In this document: in pieces, positions 22,905-34,368 of the stretch
Layout: the number at the start of each line of letters is the position of its first letter
Numbering within the stretch: the stretch's first letter is position 1
NCBI GenBank assembly: GCA_015178975.1
Contig: WHVD01000115.1
Location: 186,001-250,000, forward strand
Reading direction: 5' to 3'
Length of the DNA: 64,000 bases
Origin: Hysterangium stoloniferum
Lineage: Eukaryota > Basidiomycota > Agaricomycetes > Hysterangiales > Hysterangiaceae
Translations under genes and position numbers: made by a program
The notes under the pieces: generated by a model
What the model was told of the DNA's origin: nothing
Seen by the model: the letters and a program-made list of their open reading frames with translations, nothing else
Databases searched by the model: none

Positions 22905-23555
22905 TCTGAAAACTATTAAGTATACCAAATTCTAATATACTCTAAAGGTCATTAAACATCTGGGATGTGATTCAAACTTAATTTGGTCTTCCAAACTTTA
23001 GGAATGTTTAAAACTTATTGGTATATTATGAAACAGATCATCTTTCAAGAGCTGAATAGATTATGAAAGAGTTTAGTAGATTGAAACAGTAAGACTTTTA
23101 AAAAAACATATCCTTTTAAATGGTCCATTTCATGCATATATACTGTATGTCATTGACATCTCTGAATACATATGTATTACATCGGAATGGGTCTGTCAAT
23201 CTGAACAGATTTCTACTTGATTTAACATACCAAGAATATATAGGTGGTTTCACTTAATGAAGAAAGTCATAGGATAAAAGATCTCCAATGACATCTCACA
23301 TATTTTACTGGGAAATAACTACAGTTTAGCTTTTCTATTAGCATTTATTTACATAACTTGGAAAACTATATACAATAGGTTCTATTAATTGACTCTGAAT
23401 TGTTTAGGATGTAACATGAAGAATTATTTCTCAAGGTTGGTGGTTAACAATATGTATAATAGTCTCAGAACAGAGACTGCTATTTAAAGATGAAATTTTG
23501 TAGCAATATTGCTTTTATTAGTAAACATTTGATATTATAATGATTATGGACAACC
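22905..23555 (+). repeat. Dispersed repeat C, copy 3
   Basis: Same 0.65 kb repeat as at 15,012. It is inserted in the RT/RNase H junction of element 2, between residues matching V-L-G-H and S-R-M-P-Y of element 1. Confidence 0.75.
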
Positions 23556-24332
23556 TCCAGTGTCTTAGTACTGGGGTGGAGCTTAATGAAATTTTAATGT
23601 CCTCAAAGGTATTGGTGTGCTCAGAGCTCCAAGTCCAAGGAGTCCCTTTCTTTAACAGAATGAATAAAGGAGAGACAATCCACAAACAGTATACAGTATA
23701 AGCTGGGAAATACAGGCTCATTCTGAGGAAGTGCTGAAGCTCCACTATTTTAGTTGGTGGGGCCAGTTCTAATATAGTGCATACTTTCTCTTAGTGAGTT
23801 GAGAAACTGAGTCAGGATACCTTATGTCCAAGCAGGAGGATGGAGTTGTATCCAATGTAACACTTCCTTGGGGAGAGTGGTATACTGGCTAAAATGATAA
23901 CTTGTAGTACTTGATCCAAATGGTATAAATGATTGCCCTAGGTCTTGGAAAAAATCATGATATCATCTATGTAAACTAGGAAAAAGATCCATAGAGAAGG
24001 CACAAGCACAGCTTGTATAACTCACTGAAAGATTGAGGGGCCATTCCTCAGTCTGAATGCCATTTGTTTAAACTGCCACAGTCCTCTATGGGATCTGAAG
24101 GCAGTTTTCAGTTTATCTTCTTCCAACATCTCCAGCTTGGTGAATCCTGCTAGTGCATTGAAGGAAGACAGAACATTGGATCCAGATAATGTTTGCATTA
24201 TTTCTGATTGATGTGGTATGGAAACCCATCAGGAATAGTAAGACTGCTTAGTTTTCAGTAGTATATCACTACTTGGGGTTTGCTGTTGTGATAGACAATG
24301 ATGATGCACAAGGTGCAAAAGACAAGTAGATG
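23556..24332 (-). pseudogene. Element 2 reverse transcriptase, catalytic part
   Basis: Minus-strand frames match RT of element 1: L-S-G-S-N-V-L-S-S-F-N-A-L-A-G-F, the catalytic block V-Y-I-D-D-I-M-I-F-S near 23,965, and W-I-V-S-P-L-F-I-L-L-K-K-G-T-P-W-T-W. The Y-I-D-D box is intact here, unlike in element 1, but stops elsewhere make the enzyme inactive. Confidence 0.8.
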
Positions 24333-24640
24333 CTAAATTGATTTTCTGATTGCTTTGTATATACAAATAACTACTTAGCTATATAGACTAGTAGTTTATT
24401 GTACTAATAATTCAGACATACAAAAAGACATAACAGGAATACAATAATACAATAAACTGGGTGTCAAAACTAATCAGGAACAAAGGTAAGACTTAACCAG
24501 ATGACAAATGGGCAAGGACAAATTGGGAACAAAAGGTTCCAGAATGTCCAGGCATTGTCCAGTGTATCATTTGTAAGATATAGAGAGTCGGGTGCATGTA
24601 TGATGGGGTCCAGGTCCCAGTGGGTTTTCCAGTCATAACA
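24333..24640 (-). repeat. Truncated LTR-B copy
   Basis: The first ~310 bp of an LTR-B, starting TGTTATGACTGGAAAACCC on the minus strand, lie within the RT gene of element 2. The remaining part of the LTR is missing, so it was truncated after insertion. Confidence 0.65.
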
Positions 24641-25880
24641 CCTTATTGGAACCAAGTGCCCCTCTTCTCGTCAATGACCTTTCTGTTAGCTGGAGAGGTC
24701 TAAAACATTGGCACCAAAATTGGTTGCACATCACTCCCCAATGGAATCCTAGCCTTGATATTGACCTGTCCTAGTCATCCATCAACTCCAAAAGTCGGGA
24801 TGTTCTTAGTCAATATAGAGCTAAGGTAGGGTGAGATGTCAACAGGGGTTATGAAGGTCCACAGAATGAAACTTCTCAGTAGTAGCAACTTCTGAAGTCC
24901 TAGGACCTGCAGGGTCGAAATTGTGTGCTGCTTCATGTCGAATAATGGATCAAATGGCTGGGGGTTAAGAATTCAGTCCTCCTCTATTCTGGAGAGACTC
25001 TCGATGAGGTGAGCAATTTTGTCTGGGTTGACTGCATTATTTGTTTCTTAGTCAGCGACCTAGGTTTCTGGGCCCACTTGTTGGAATCATGGATTAGACC
25101 AATAGCTTCTCCCCTTCAGGGTGTCAGGGATGGGTTAGCAGGGCATACATATAGTGGCTTTTTCTTTAGAGATGATAGTAGTAGGAGCCACAAGTATAGT
25201 TCCATCTTCATTTTTCAGAATAATTTCTTCAACTATCCACTCATCACCCATGAGATCTTCAACATGAATGGGTATTAGTCTTGCTGATTCCAGTTCAATC
25301 ATGCAGTCCTCTAGTGCCCATGCATTCTTTCAGTGCACACTTCTTCATTTGGTTTGGAAGTCAGCTTGGGTCCAATTGTCGGAGCATTCCTCAAAGGGGG
25401 CCTTGCTAATTGAGAAGTTAGAGGTTGCAATTCCTTTGAGGAGCTATGTAGCTGGGATAGACCCTGCTGTCCCAGGGAGGATCAATCTGGACCCTAACAG
25501 TTGGTCTCTCAGAGTCCCAATTTTATAGCTAACATGGAAATATTCCCCTAGAAGGCTTGGTACTGTCATTCCTCTGATGACATACATTTTGGATATGAAT
25601 CTAAGTAGCATTCCATTCTCATCCTTGAGGTAGATGGGACTGCTGATGTATCCTAAAACCTTAGTGTTACCAGTGAGCTGGATAAGGTGCAACTTAAGGC
25701 CTGTTTCAACTTAGGTTGATTCTCTAGTCCCTTATAAAAGTCCTCCAAGATCAAAGAGAGGTCAGCTCCCACATCATGCTGATCTTAATGAGTTCAGAAG
25801 AGTCTGAGTTCGCTACACATCTGTATATGTGCAGTGCTGAGATTCCTATGTTCGAGTAACTGCTGGGAGGCTCCCTTTTT
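24641..25880 (-). pseudogene. Element 2 protease and RT N-terminus
   Basis: On the minus strand the protease core reads D-V-G-A-D-L-S-L-I. It is followed by an 82-codon open stretch with Y-I-S-S-P-I-Y-L-K-D-E-N-G and V-I-R-G-M-T-V-P, then the linker H-L-I-E-S-L-S-R-I-E-E-D. It aligns with element 1 from 56.9 to 58.1 kb. The residue after the catalytic Asp is Val where aspartic proteases normally have Ser or Thr. Confidence 0.75.
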
Positions 25881-28800
25881 CAATAGATGATGGTTGTGTC
25901 TTCCTTCATTAGTCAACTAGATCAAGGGTATTGTATCTTAGGCCTCTTGTGTTCCTTCTCCAATGCAAATTTGACGTCTCTTCTGATGCATCTGCTACTG
26001 AGTTCCCTAGGAGCACTTCTTTGGGAAAATCATCGTCTTCCTCCTCCAAATCTGAATCTCCACAAGGTATCAACATAGGCAATGGCCCTGGGTCAAAGGG
26101 AAACATTTCCCCTTCCAATTCATTTGATCAAAAGGGAACCTCTGTAAGATATTCCTTGCTGACACACTTGGACTAGTTGATTCATACTTCTTCATCTATG
26201 ATGAATTCTCTTCTTCCATCAGACCCTTAAGGTTCTGATGATGGGCATTCAGCCAATCTCCCTTTTTGAGGAAGTTGTTATCTGATATCAATATATATAC
26301 CTCTGATAGTTCATTTGCATTCAGACTAAGTTCTGCCTCTACAGTAACATTGTCCTCTAATCAAGGGGCATAGGCGGAAATAAAAATTGATTTGTTATCA
26401 GTGCTGTTTACTTGTCCTTGTATACTTAATCCATGAACTGCTTCATACAACCTCTGATCTTTGCCCTCCTAAATGGGATTCTGCACAAAACATTTGTTGA
26501 TTGAAACATAATGAGACATCTTGCCTGCATGAGGACAATCAATTTTATAGTTTTCCAAACTTCTGCAAATTTAGCACTCTTTAGGGGGCTTAGCAACACT
26601 CATTTTGTCACCCCTCTCAAAGAAGAGCTTCCTGTGTTTTTGGCTTGTATTGAGTTTGACTTCCTTGTAGTGTTTCTATCTCCAGTTTCACATGACTGTG
26701 AGTGGTCAAGTTATTAACTCTTCCTCAGTTTTGGGGCTAGACTCCTCCCATTCCATGATCATAACTCTAGGCTTTTGGAACTGATATCATTCTCAGTGCA
26801 TCTAGTTCCAGTAATTGATAAGAGCTTCTTGTAGGTTGGTGGCATAGGTCTGTAAGCCCATGATGTTGTCAATGGGTTGACCTTGTAGCAAGTAGACCCA
26901 TTCTGTGGGCAGAGTCAGAATTAAACAGTGTGTTTCTTCCTTCAAATATTGATAGAATCCATATAGAAACCAGTAAAGCTTAGTCCTTCACCGGATATAC
27001 TGGACCAGAGTTTCATGATCATGATGAGATTGATGGAATCTCATTTCTTCCCATTCTAAGACGAGAGATTTGCACCATCAAGTTCCCAGAAATCCTTCAA
27101 TGATGCCCCAAAGGAAGGATCTGTGGGACCAACTAAATTCAGTGCAGTGCTTGCAGTCTACAGTGCTCCACCAGATCTTAGATCTTAGTGTTATCTGTGA
27201 GTTGTCTGGGAAGAACAAACCCAAACAATGAACTCATTGATTCTGATATTTCTGAGAGACTCATGATGTCCAGGATATACTCTAACACTTTTGAGTGACT
27301 CCCATCATGCTCAGGGAGATCAGACCATTTGATCTTGATGTCATTGGTATTAAGAGTAAGCACTTTGTCCTTAGGTAAGCTGTCATTTCTGACATTAGCC
27401 CTGGGAAGAGTCAGAATCTGGGAATTTCTGGGTTTTGCCCCTCATGCCCCTGGTTCCTACCACCATCAAGATCATCCAAGCTTCTGGATAAATCACTAGG
27501 TGGTCCTGTTGACTTTTCTGGGATTTCGGGTTAGCGACGGATTGCGAGCATTAGGGCTCGGGTCGCAGCATTGGGGATTCACCGCGTACTATGGGTTACA
27601 TAAGGTCTATTTGTACTTATTTAGTCCTTATCCGTTTACAACGAGTACTGCCACCTCACTCAGACAAACGGAAAGTTATACGGTCTAGGAACAGCACCAC
27701 GAAAACTTAACAGGTCCTCCTTCAGGGAGGAATGGGTTCATTTTATAGGCAAGGGACAGTGAGTTTCATCTGCATTCAGCAATCCTGGACAGAGAACTTG
27801 GCCTGCTATTCCTTCAACAAATGCAGTTGAAAAAGATGGTTGACCTCTATTGGCAGTCAGTCAGTCTCAAGTGTCTATACTCATGTGTAACCAAGAGAAG
27901 CACAATGAGATGATGATGGAATTGCTTCACCTTTATGACAAGATGACACAAGTACCCTTATCACCAGCTTCAATGACTGAGTCTTTTATCCAAGGGCTTA
28001 GCAGGTCCCCTGATACCTGTTTTCTCCATTCACTTAATCACCCATTAATCTTGAAAAAATTCCCATTGGATATGAGAATCAATCCAATTGAGCATTTACA
28101 GGAAAAGGACATTCCGATCAGTGCAGGAGTGTGTCATCAAAAGGGTTTGGGGTGCCAGCATTAGTTGCAAATGTTACACAAGAGTGGGGAGCTTCTAGGG
28201 TGGGAGTGACTTGACATTCAATCAGAGCTTTTCTCTCTAGTTCAGCCATGCTGAAGAGGTGGCATAGCTGATGGAAGGGGGAAGTCTAAAGTATGCAAAA
28301 GGTATGTTGGGCAACCTTTCATAGAGAGAATGTTCTACCATCCAGATATACATGTAGTGATAATTGACTTTGGGAACAGTACAATTAGGCCCACTCAACA
28401 CATGCAAGATCTGTAACACATTGTCATGTACATACATTCAGTAGATCAACAAGTAGAATAAACAAATCCCTTTTGATTGCTCTCATTCCCTGTTCCCATG
28501 AATGGTTACCTCATCAGACCATTCAGGGATCAACTTAGTGGGGTTCTCCAGAGTTCCTGATCATGTAAACAGGGTTTGCATGCATAAAATTCCATGATTA
28601 TTTACCCAACCAGGCCACTATTGTCATAGGTGTAGTTGGATATCTTGCTTTATAGTCTTGTGTAACAACCATAGCTTCCTCTTCAGTAATTTGGGAGGTA
28701 TATTCTATGTCCCATTTATTGTGAACTGGGTCAGCATAGGATAATTAGCCCTGGTAAATATGCGGAAGCATTACCTGTCATGGCAGGAATTCCAGGATGG

Positions 28801-29071
28801 CATCATCATACTGCACAAACAGCATGCCAACTTCTGGGATATTTGATTGTTCTAAGTGCAAGTGTTGTTCTGGCTGACTGGGAGAAACATTCATTGACAA
28901 CTCAACTTCAATGTGAAGGGAACCTTCAATGGAGGTTTGCCTTTGGGAAGTCAATGAAGACTTTCTCATTGTGACATTGCAGGGAGGTTCAAGACTGGTG
29001 GGTCTTCATTGTGGGAAGGAGCTACTCAGCATAATATGAGGCTTTACAATTTGACCTTTATCCATAGTCAT
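25881..29071 (-). pseudogene. Element 2 gag
   Basis: The start on the minus strand is M-T-M at 29,071, about 60 bp after the PBS, the same as in element 1. Recognisable blocks are D-N-V-L-Q-I-L-H-V-L-S-G (near 28,420), L-N-T-N-D-I-K-I-K-W-S-D-L-P-E-H-D-G (27,355) and a broken zinc knuckle (C...C...K-I-D-C-P-H-A-G near 26,530, with a stop between the first two cysteines and the histidine replaced). Gag forms the particle and binds RNA. A 206-bp solo LTR interrupts it at 27,507. Confidence 0.75.
27507..27712 (+). mobile_element. Young 206-bp solo LTR (family E)
   Basis: Bounded by TGTTGACTTTTC and AAAACTTAACA, with the perfect 5-bp duplication GGTCC on both sides (27,502-27,506 and 27,713-27,717). 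It is rich in CpG (for example TTAGCGACGG, CTCGGGTCGC), while the element 2 DNA around it has almost none. It therefore inserted after most of the C-to-T decay. The orientation is assigned arbitrarily. No related internal sequence occurs in the window. Confidence 0.9.
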
Positions 29072-29130
29072 TGTAGATACCTAGAGATAGAGACTAAAGC
29101 AATATAAAATTTCTTCATAGGAAACGACTG

Positions 29131-29149
29131 ATCCAGCTGGGATCACCAC
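29131..29149 (-). other. Element 2 primer binding site
   Basis: Directly inside the LTR, the minus strand reads GTGGTGATCCCAGCTGGAT. It matches, with few changes, the sequences next to the LTRs at 49,043 and 53,180. Conservation among three elements supports its role as the tRNA primer site. Confidence 0.7.
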
Positions 29150-29809
29150 TGTGAAGGTCATTGGAATTATAACAGTTTGATATATGAAGAGTATAAGCCC
29201 TCTACATGTGAGATGGATGTATTGACTATCAAAATACAATACAAGTATAAGATAGATAGTAGTCTCCATAAGCAACTGTACAGTTGCTGGAGGTGACTGA
29301 GATAAAGGAAGATGGAAGAGCCCATAGCAGTACAATTCTCAGTAGAACCAACGAAGTGAAGCAAAGATAAGAGACAATTCACAAAAAGGAGTGGAATGAT
29401 GTGAGGAGAGGTTGATATCGATGAGTGAGTTGAGGCAATAAACTCTAAGCTTTGACTGAAAAAGTACAATGCTGAGAGGGAAGCTTGTAAGGTTGTAGCC
29501 ATTTGAGATGGCTGATATGATAGCCCAATCATGGCTTGCATTGGAGGTCACAAGGGATGTCTCTGGCAAGTTGTGGTTTTTGGGTAAAGGTGTCTGAGTA
29601 TTCCTTGTGCCATTAGTGTACATAAGACTGCCATACATATATGCCTAGAAGAGTCTATGTAACCAGAAGCATACATATATATTAAAACTAATGTAAATGA
29701 GGATATTTGAAGAATATTTTAATTAGAAGAATAGTAAGGAAATAAGGAAAAAATATAGGAAATATAATATGATGAATAATTAGATTTCCTAAAGGGGGTG
29801 CCCCTCACA
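29150..29809 (-). repeat. 5' LTR of element 2 (family A)
   Basis: 660 bp, with minus-strand ends TGTGAGGGGCACCCC and ACCTTCACA. Internal landmarks shared with other LTR-A copies include the palindrome core AGCAACTGTACAGTTGCT (29,271-29,288). It is followed outward by CCTACCATTCAGAATTGAAG, a fragment of the 18-bp satellite. Confidence 0.85.
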
Positions 29810-30149
29810 CCTACCATTCAGAATTGAAGTGCCATTCAGGCAGTATTAAGCCTCAAAACTCAAGGAACATTTAGGATAAATATATATTATTATTTTTCAG
29901 AACCTAGACATGCATGTGACAAGAATTGAATGTTGTAGAACAATTGCAGTGATATTGAGCTGGATATTAAATAAGGCATCATAAGCCCAAATAGATACAT
30001 AGATAGATACCTCTATTTATATATAATGCATGTCCTAAAATATTGGGTCTTAATTGCACTCTGTTTGTGAGATATCACTCACTTTGTCCATGAATTCCAA
30101 TATGGGACTTTTTTTTGAATTTTGAAACCCCACCATAGATATCTGGAAC
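29810..30149. other. AT-rich spacer with satellite stub
   Basis: It begins with one to two units of the CAGAATTGAA satellite. The rest is AT-rich with no gene, ending where the duplicated flank of the membrane-protein gene begins. Confidence 0.5.
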
Positions 30150-30427
30150 AGCTGTAATAAGCCGTTCGTATCCAAAAGCTGGATTGGGAGGTGACTCAGA
30201 TGAGATGTAGCTAAAGACAGGCCTTGCCAATGGGCTTTTTTAATTTGGACAATTGTAACCTCTAATTAGTTTACCTGCAGATATCTGTGGATTGCAGAGA
30301 ATGTTTAAAAGCACTGTGCCAAACTTAAGTACAGATGCCAGGTCTAGCTGAGAGGGAGCAAACCATGCCTGATTTGAACTGTAATTTTATGTTAGTGCCC
30401 AAAATGGAGAGCTGTGTCATAACAGGC

Positions 30428-30789
30428 ACACCCGGAAAAGCCCTTCTTCCAAACATTTTTAGATCCTCAGTGGAGGCTTAATTTATATAAACTCTACCAA
30501 ACACTCATCAGATCCTCAACCAATTTAAAGTTGGTTAAGGATCCAACATGTGATTGGCAGGTTTAGAATCCAATGAATTTTTGGATCCTTAAAAGATCCA
30601 TATATGAGTTAACATTGGTTAAGGATCTAACATGTGATTGCAGGGTTTAGAATTGAATTAATTGTGGGATCCTCCAGACTAATTTTATCTCTCATAAAGA
30701 TTCGATGGGTGATTGTTGGAGTTTATATAAAATAAGGCTCTACTAAGGATCCTAAAAAAATTTGGAGAGTGGGTTATGACACCTGGGTG
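30428..30789. mobile_element. MITE with long terminal inverted repeats
   Basis: The left end (CACCCGGAAAAGCCC, then ATCCTCAGTGGAGGCTTAAT and TATATAAACTCTACC) and the right end read as reverse complements over roughly 90 bp. There is no ORF. The segment is missing from the paralogous position at about 37,760, confirming it as an insertion. A shorter relative lies at 34,816-34,970. Confidence 0.75.
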
Positions 30790-31264
30790 AGATATTCAGG
30801 CAGTACTAGTACTTATTATTGATTGGCAATGACAAATGATCTTTGACCAAAAGAGACACTTTTATCTTATACTACAATTAGCGAACAATAGTCAATGAAG
30901 CAAGCTTCCTCTGCGGACAAAATCAGCCCTTGTAGTAGCTGGTCAGATTAAAAAGCCATTCTCAACTGTAGAATTTGAAGTTGAAATGGACATTCAACTC
31001 GTCATCTGGCATTGTAATGGTCTGGTGATAATTTGACCACTGGTTGGAACATTATTATTTGAAAGACATATGTTGTGAAGTCTCTCCAACTCTTTCCACT
31101 GGATTTAACATACCACTATCATTGTTGTGGATGAACCTTATCTAATCCTCCTTGCATTCTGATTGTCACACTACACCCAGTTCACTCCATGACAAACCTA
31201 AAGAATCCAAGTAACAATACAATAGGTATCCTGTGATGATAGTGGAACAGTGCCAGGAGCTGAA

Positions 31265-31690
31265 GAAGCCCATCATATCTTAAACTAGGAAGTTAAAATG
31301 CTATGCTAGTAACACATCATAGTACTACTGGTGTGCTAATCAGTGAACTTGTCCCATCCTTGCTCAGATCCATGACCAAGGTGGCTTGTTTACCACCAAA
31401 ACTTTGGATGAATGATTGCAGAGTTTCATCTTGAGTTTGTGATCTCAGTCACGTGTTCCAAAGTTGTAACTTGCAGGATCTCTTATATTGAGAACCGCCT
31501 GGAGTCATTTGCCAGTGTCATCCTGTTCATCGTCACGGAGGAGTCTGGTATTCAACATATATTCCCTGTCTGGAGCACTCTCAGTGACTCTTTTGGGTCC
31601 AGTAGAGCTTCAGAATACATGGTAGTACCAGACAACATTGCCTCTTCAATGAGAAAGGAAAAGGGCTGAGAGTTAATGACAGCCCACCAC
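31265..31690 (+). CDS. ORFx, copy 1 (function unknown)
   Basis: An open frame of about 85 codons (31,412-31,669), repeated in two other places in the window. The conserved core contains K-V-V-T-C-R-I and I-E-N-R-L-E-S-F-A-S-V-I-L, then H-I-F-P-V-W, then A-S-E-Y-M-V-V and I-A-S-S-M-R. I do not recognise the family. It lies in the flank duplicated along with the membrane-protein gene and may be part of a longer spliced gene. Whether it is translated cannot be told from sequence alone. Confidence 0.35.
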
Positions 31691-31805
31691 CCTAGGCTAC
31701 ACAAGGTTCCCACATTAATGACACATAGTGATGATATTTGATGTGATAGTAAATCCATTTACTGTCCTTGTTCAGTATATTTGACCTTCTATGGTCTTGG
31801 ACAAG

Positions 31806-32612
31806 TGTTACGACCGGACAATCCCGCTGGACTCTGGGCACTAACCCGTATGCCCCCACACGCTACAAGCACCAAATGTCTGTTTATAGGATTTCCCGCC
31901 TGGACTCCGTACGTCAAGACTTGTTACGTTCGACCTCATATCAGTCACCAGACTTCCCCCAGACTCCGTCTCTGTCTATGTCCGTCTTCATCCCACGCAT
32001 CAGTCACCGGACCCTGCTCAGAATCCCGTCACCACTCTAATCGAGCCCTGTTCCCGTTTTAGTTAAATGACCTGTCACAATTTGGACTCTGCTCCCGCTC
32101 CATTTCCCGTTATGGGTTATGCTTTGTCACGATTCGGACTCCGCTCTGTTCCGTCCCATTCCTAACACCAAACTTGGTGTTTACTATTCCCGTTTTATGT
32201 TTTGTTAGTTTCGTTTCATCATTACTGGATTTGGTATGTCATTCACTCCACGGTCTATATAAACTGGCAGATGTTGTACATACAATCCAGTCAGAAAATT
32301 AGTTTAGATTCCCCCCAGTAATCTAATCCATTTTCCTCTCTAAAACCTTGCTTGATTCACATCACTCTCACTAGTCGGAGCCCATGGGCTCCGGCACATC
32401 TATCTCTCTCAACTATCTCAACTTACGACCCACGACCTCCGACTTACGACCTATGACCCACGAACCCCGCCCAGACTCCCCGGGATTCCCATCCACCTGT
32501 TCGAAATTGGACAACACGATCTAGCGAGGGCGCAGCCTATAAGCTGAAGCCAAGTCCTACCGGATATCCCACGGGTTTCTCTGGAAACCCAGCCTGTGTG
32601 TGTATCCTAACA
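31806..32612 (+). mobile_element. Solo LTR, family B (young copy)
   Basis: 807 bp with ends TGTTACGACCGG and TATCCTAACA and the perfect duplication ACAAG at 31,801-31,805 and 32,613-32,617. The empty site survives in the paralogous flank near 38,815 (GGGCAAGTCATGG). CpG is well preserved, so this is the best LTR-B reference in the window. A TATA-like TATATAAACTGG lies near 32,255. Confidence 0.92.
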
Positions 32613-32650
32613 ACAAGTCATGGCAGATTTTGTTTGAATTTTGTGATATT

Positions 32651-33525
32651 GTGTTGCAAGCTGTGGGGGATGCTCATGGTTTTGCTGTGGTTTTGCTTTG
32701 GGTTATACTATATTATCAGGTGGTATTTTTGTGTTATTGGATGGGGAATCGGCTAGGTAGTAGCTTATGTAGTAATCAGTTGTATAGGGTACTTTTGTCA
32801 CCTTCACCCACATAAAAACCTGCTGTATACTTTCCACTGTTTGAAGTAGGCTCTCATGCATCGAAGTGCAGAGGGTTGTAAGATAAAAGCTCATGAATTG
32901 CTGGGCACACCATCCAAATTGACTCAGACATACAAAACATACCAGATCACATTCACACCTACCTCAGGCCATACATACATACACACATATATATTGAACT
33001 AGTTCTAGACACCTTAGTTGATTCACCCAATATATTGCCCTACTCAATGTAGCAAGGAAATGGCTTATTTGAAAGCCCTCAGATGCTGAGAATAGGTCCC
33101 TTACGTACTTGTCATAAGTCCCATCACACTGATTATCAGTGCTTTTGAAAACAAAATTTGGTTCAGCACCAATCTTCTTGAAAAGTGCAAAAGGCACTGG
33201 TTATCAGTTGATATCAGACCTTTCACAGGTTCAAAAATAGATCCATATCAGCTTGAAAAAATATTATATTTAATACCAGAGGGGCTGAAAGGTTGTTGGT
33301 ATCAACCTCACTTCAGTCAGTAACAGACAGGACAAGAGTTTCTTTGTTGTAGCTAGTAGATGATAGAATATACAATGTGTTTGATGATTTCTTGTGTAAG
33401 AGTCGAGCCAATATATACCTATAGGTAGAACAATAGTACTGTGAGAACAAAGGAATCAAAGAATAAGGAATAGAACAATACAAAAGGACGAACACGGGAA
33501 ATAAGATTTCAGATCGAGATGGGAT
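32651..33525. other. Repeat-derived, no gene
   Basis: 32,690-32,850 resembles the mini-LTR family D (GTAATCAGTTGTAT, TTTTGTCACC, CACCCACATAAAAACCTG). The rest is AT-rich with no recognisable coding sequence. Confidence 0.4.
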
Positions 33526-33936
33526 GGGAAAGCGAGAGACAATGGGAAAGCGAGAGACAATGGGAAAGCGAGAGACAATGGGAAAGCGAGAGACAATGGG
33601 AAAGCGAGAGACAATGGGAAAGCGAGAGACAATGGGAAAGCGAGAGACAATGGGAAAGCGAGAGACAATGGGAAAGCGAGAGACAATGGGAAAGCGAGAG
33701 ACAATGGGAAAGCGAGAGACAATGGGAAAGCGAGAGACAATGGGAAAGCGAGAGACAATGGGAAAGCGAGAGACAATGGGAAAGCGAGAGACAATGGGAA
33801 AGCGAGAGACAATGGGAAAGCGAGAGACAATGGGAAAGCGAGAGACAATGGGAAAGCGAGAGACAATGGGAAAGCGAGAGACAATGGGAAAGCGAGAGAC
33901 AATGGGAAAGCGAGAGACAATGGGAAAGTGAGAGGA
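33526..33936. repeat. Perfect 22-copy 18-bp minisatellite
   Basis: The unit GGGAAAGCGAGAGACAAT is repeated 22 times in exact phase (33,526-33,921), followed by a partial, altered unit. It is unrelated in sequence to the 18-bp satellite at 14.7-17.0 kb. Several long frames on both strands span it only because the unit contains no stops. Confidence 0.95.
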
Positions 33937-34368
33937 GAGGCAATTGAAGGAGGGATGGTTGTAGGCCAATGTAAGTGTATGTGGTAATGCAACCAGGATT
34001 ACAGGGGCTTTCATCTATAGTTCCGAATGGTACATACACAGTGGAATAGAAATATATTTATTACCAATCATTCCAGATTAATTGATTTACTGAAGTACTG
34101 AGAAGGAAAATAACAACAAATACCTCACTGTGAAATGTAAGGGATGGCAAAAGTGACAGTAGTTTGACATCTTGATATTGTCTGTATAAGGAAATGAAGA
34201 TGACTGTAGAGGCAAATACTCCTAGACATTGTGTACCAGCAGAAATGAAAATGAAAGAGAAATTTTGGTGGGGAATGGTGGGGGTGAGGTGTTGCAGGGA
34301 ATTGGGATTGTCAGCATTGATGTATGATGAGGGGTACAAGGCTTGAGTGGGAGTTTTTAATGATGTCA
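33937..34368. other. No recognisable gene
   Basis: Unique-looking AT-rich sequence between the minisatellite and the tandem duplication. Only short open frames, no domain. Confidence 0.4.

Larger units (their letters stand above)
17053..29809 (-). mobile_element. Element 2: old Ty3/gypsy chromovirus, minus strand
   Basis: Order on the minus strand is LTR (29,809-29,150), PBS, gag, zinc knuckle, protease, RT, RNase H, integrase, GPY/F-chromodomain end, as in Ty3/gypsy chromoviruses. The coding parts are the same family as element 1 at 52.5-61.7 kb, and corresponding residues can be matched throughout. It is heavily decayed: many stops, few CpG, and at least six later insertions (repeat C twice, LTR-B twice, a mini-element, an inverted-repeat element, a 206-bp solo LTR). 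The 3' LTR is missing: the pol end runs straight into the 18-bp satellite at about 17,045. A stub of the same satellite lies beyond the 5' LTR, so the element probably inserted into that array. Confidence 0.85.
30150..32650 (+). repeat. Duplicated 3' flank of the membrane-protein gene
   Basis: It corresponds to 37,535-38,850. It starts in the last codons of the gene (GGCCGTTCGTATC becomes AGCCGTTCGTATC), continues through the spacer (CAGGCCTTGCCAATGG, CCTCTAATTAGTTTACC) and ORFx, and ends beyond GACAAGTCATGGCAGATTT. Many CpG sites in the 37 kb copy are TpG or CpA here. Two insertions are absent from the 37 kb copy: a MITE (30,428-30,789) and an LTR-B (31,806-32,612). Confidence 0.85.

Noticed and set aside
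33313-34039. Proteins of 135-233 residues spanning the 33.5 kb minisatellite
   Set aside because: Same reason: a stop-free 18-bp repeat read in several frames on both strands.
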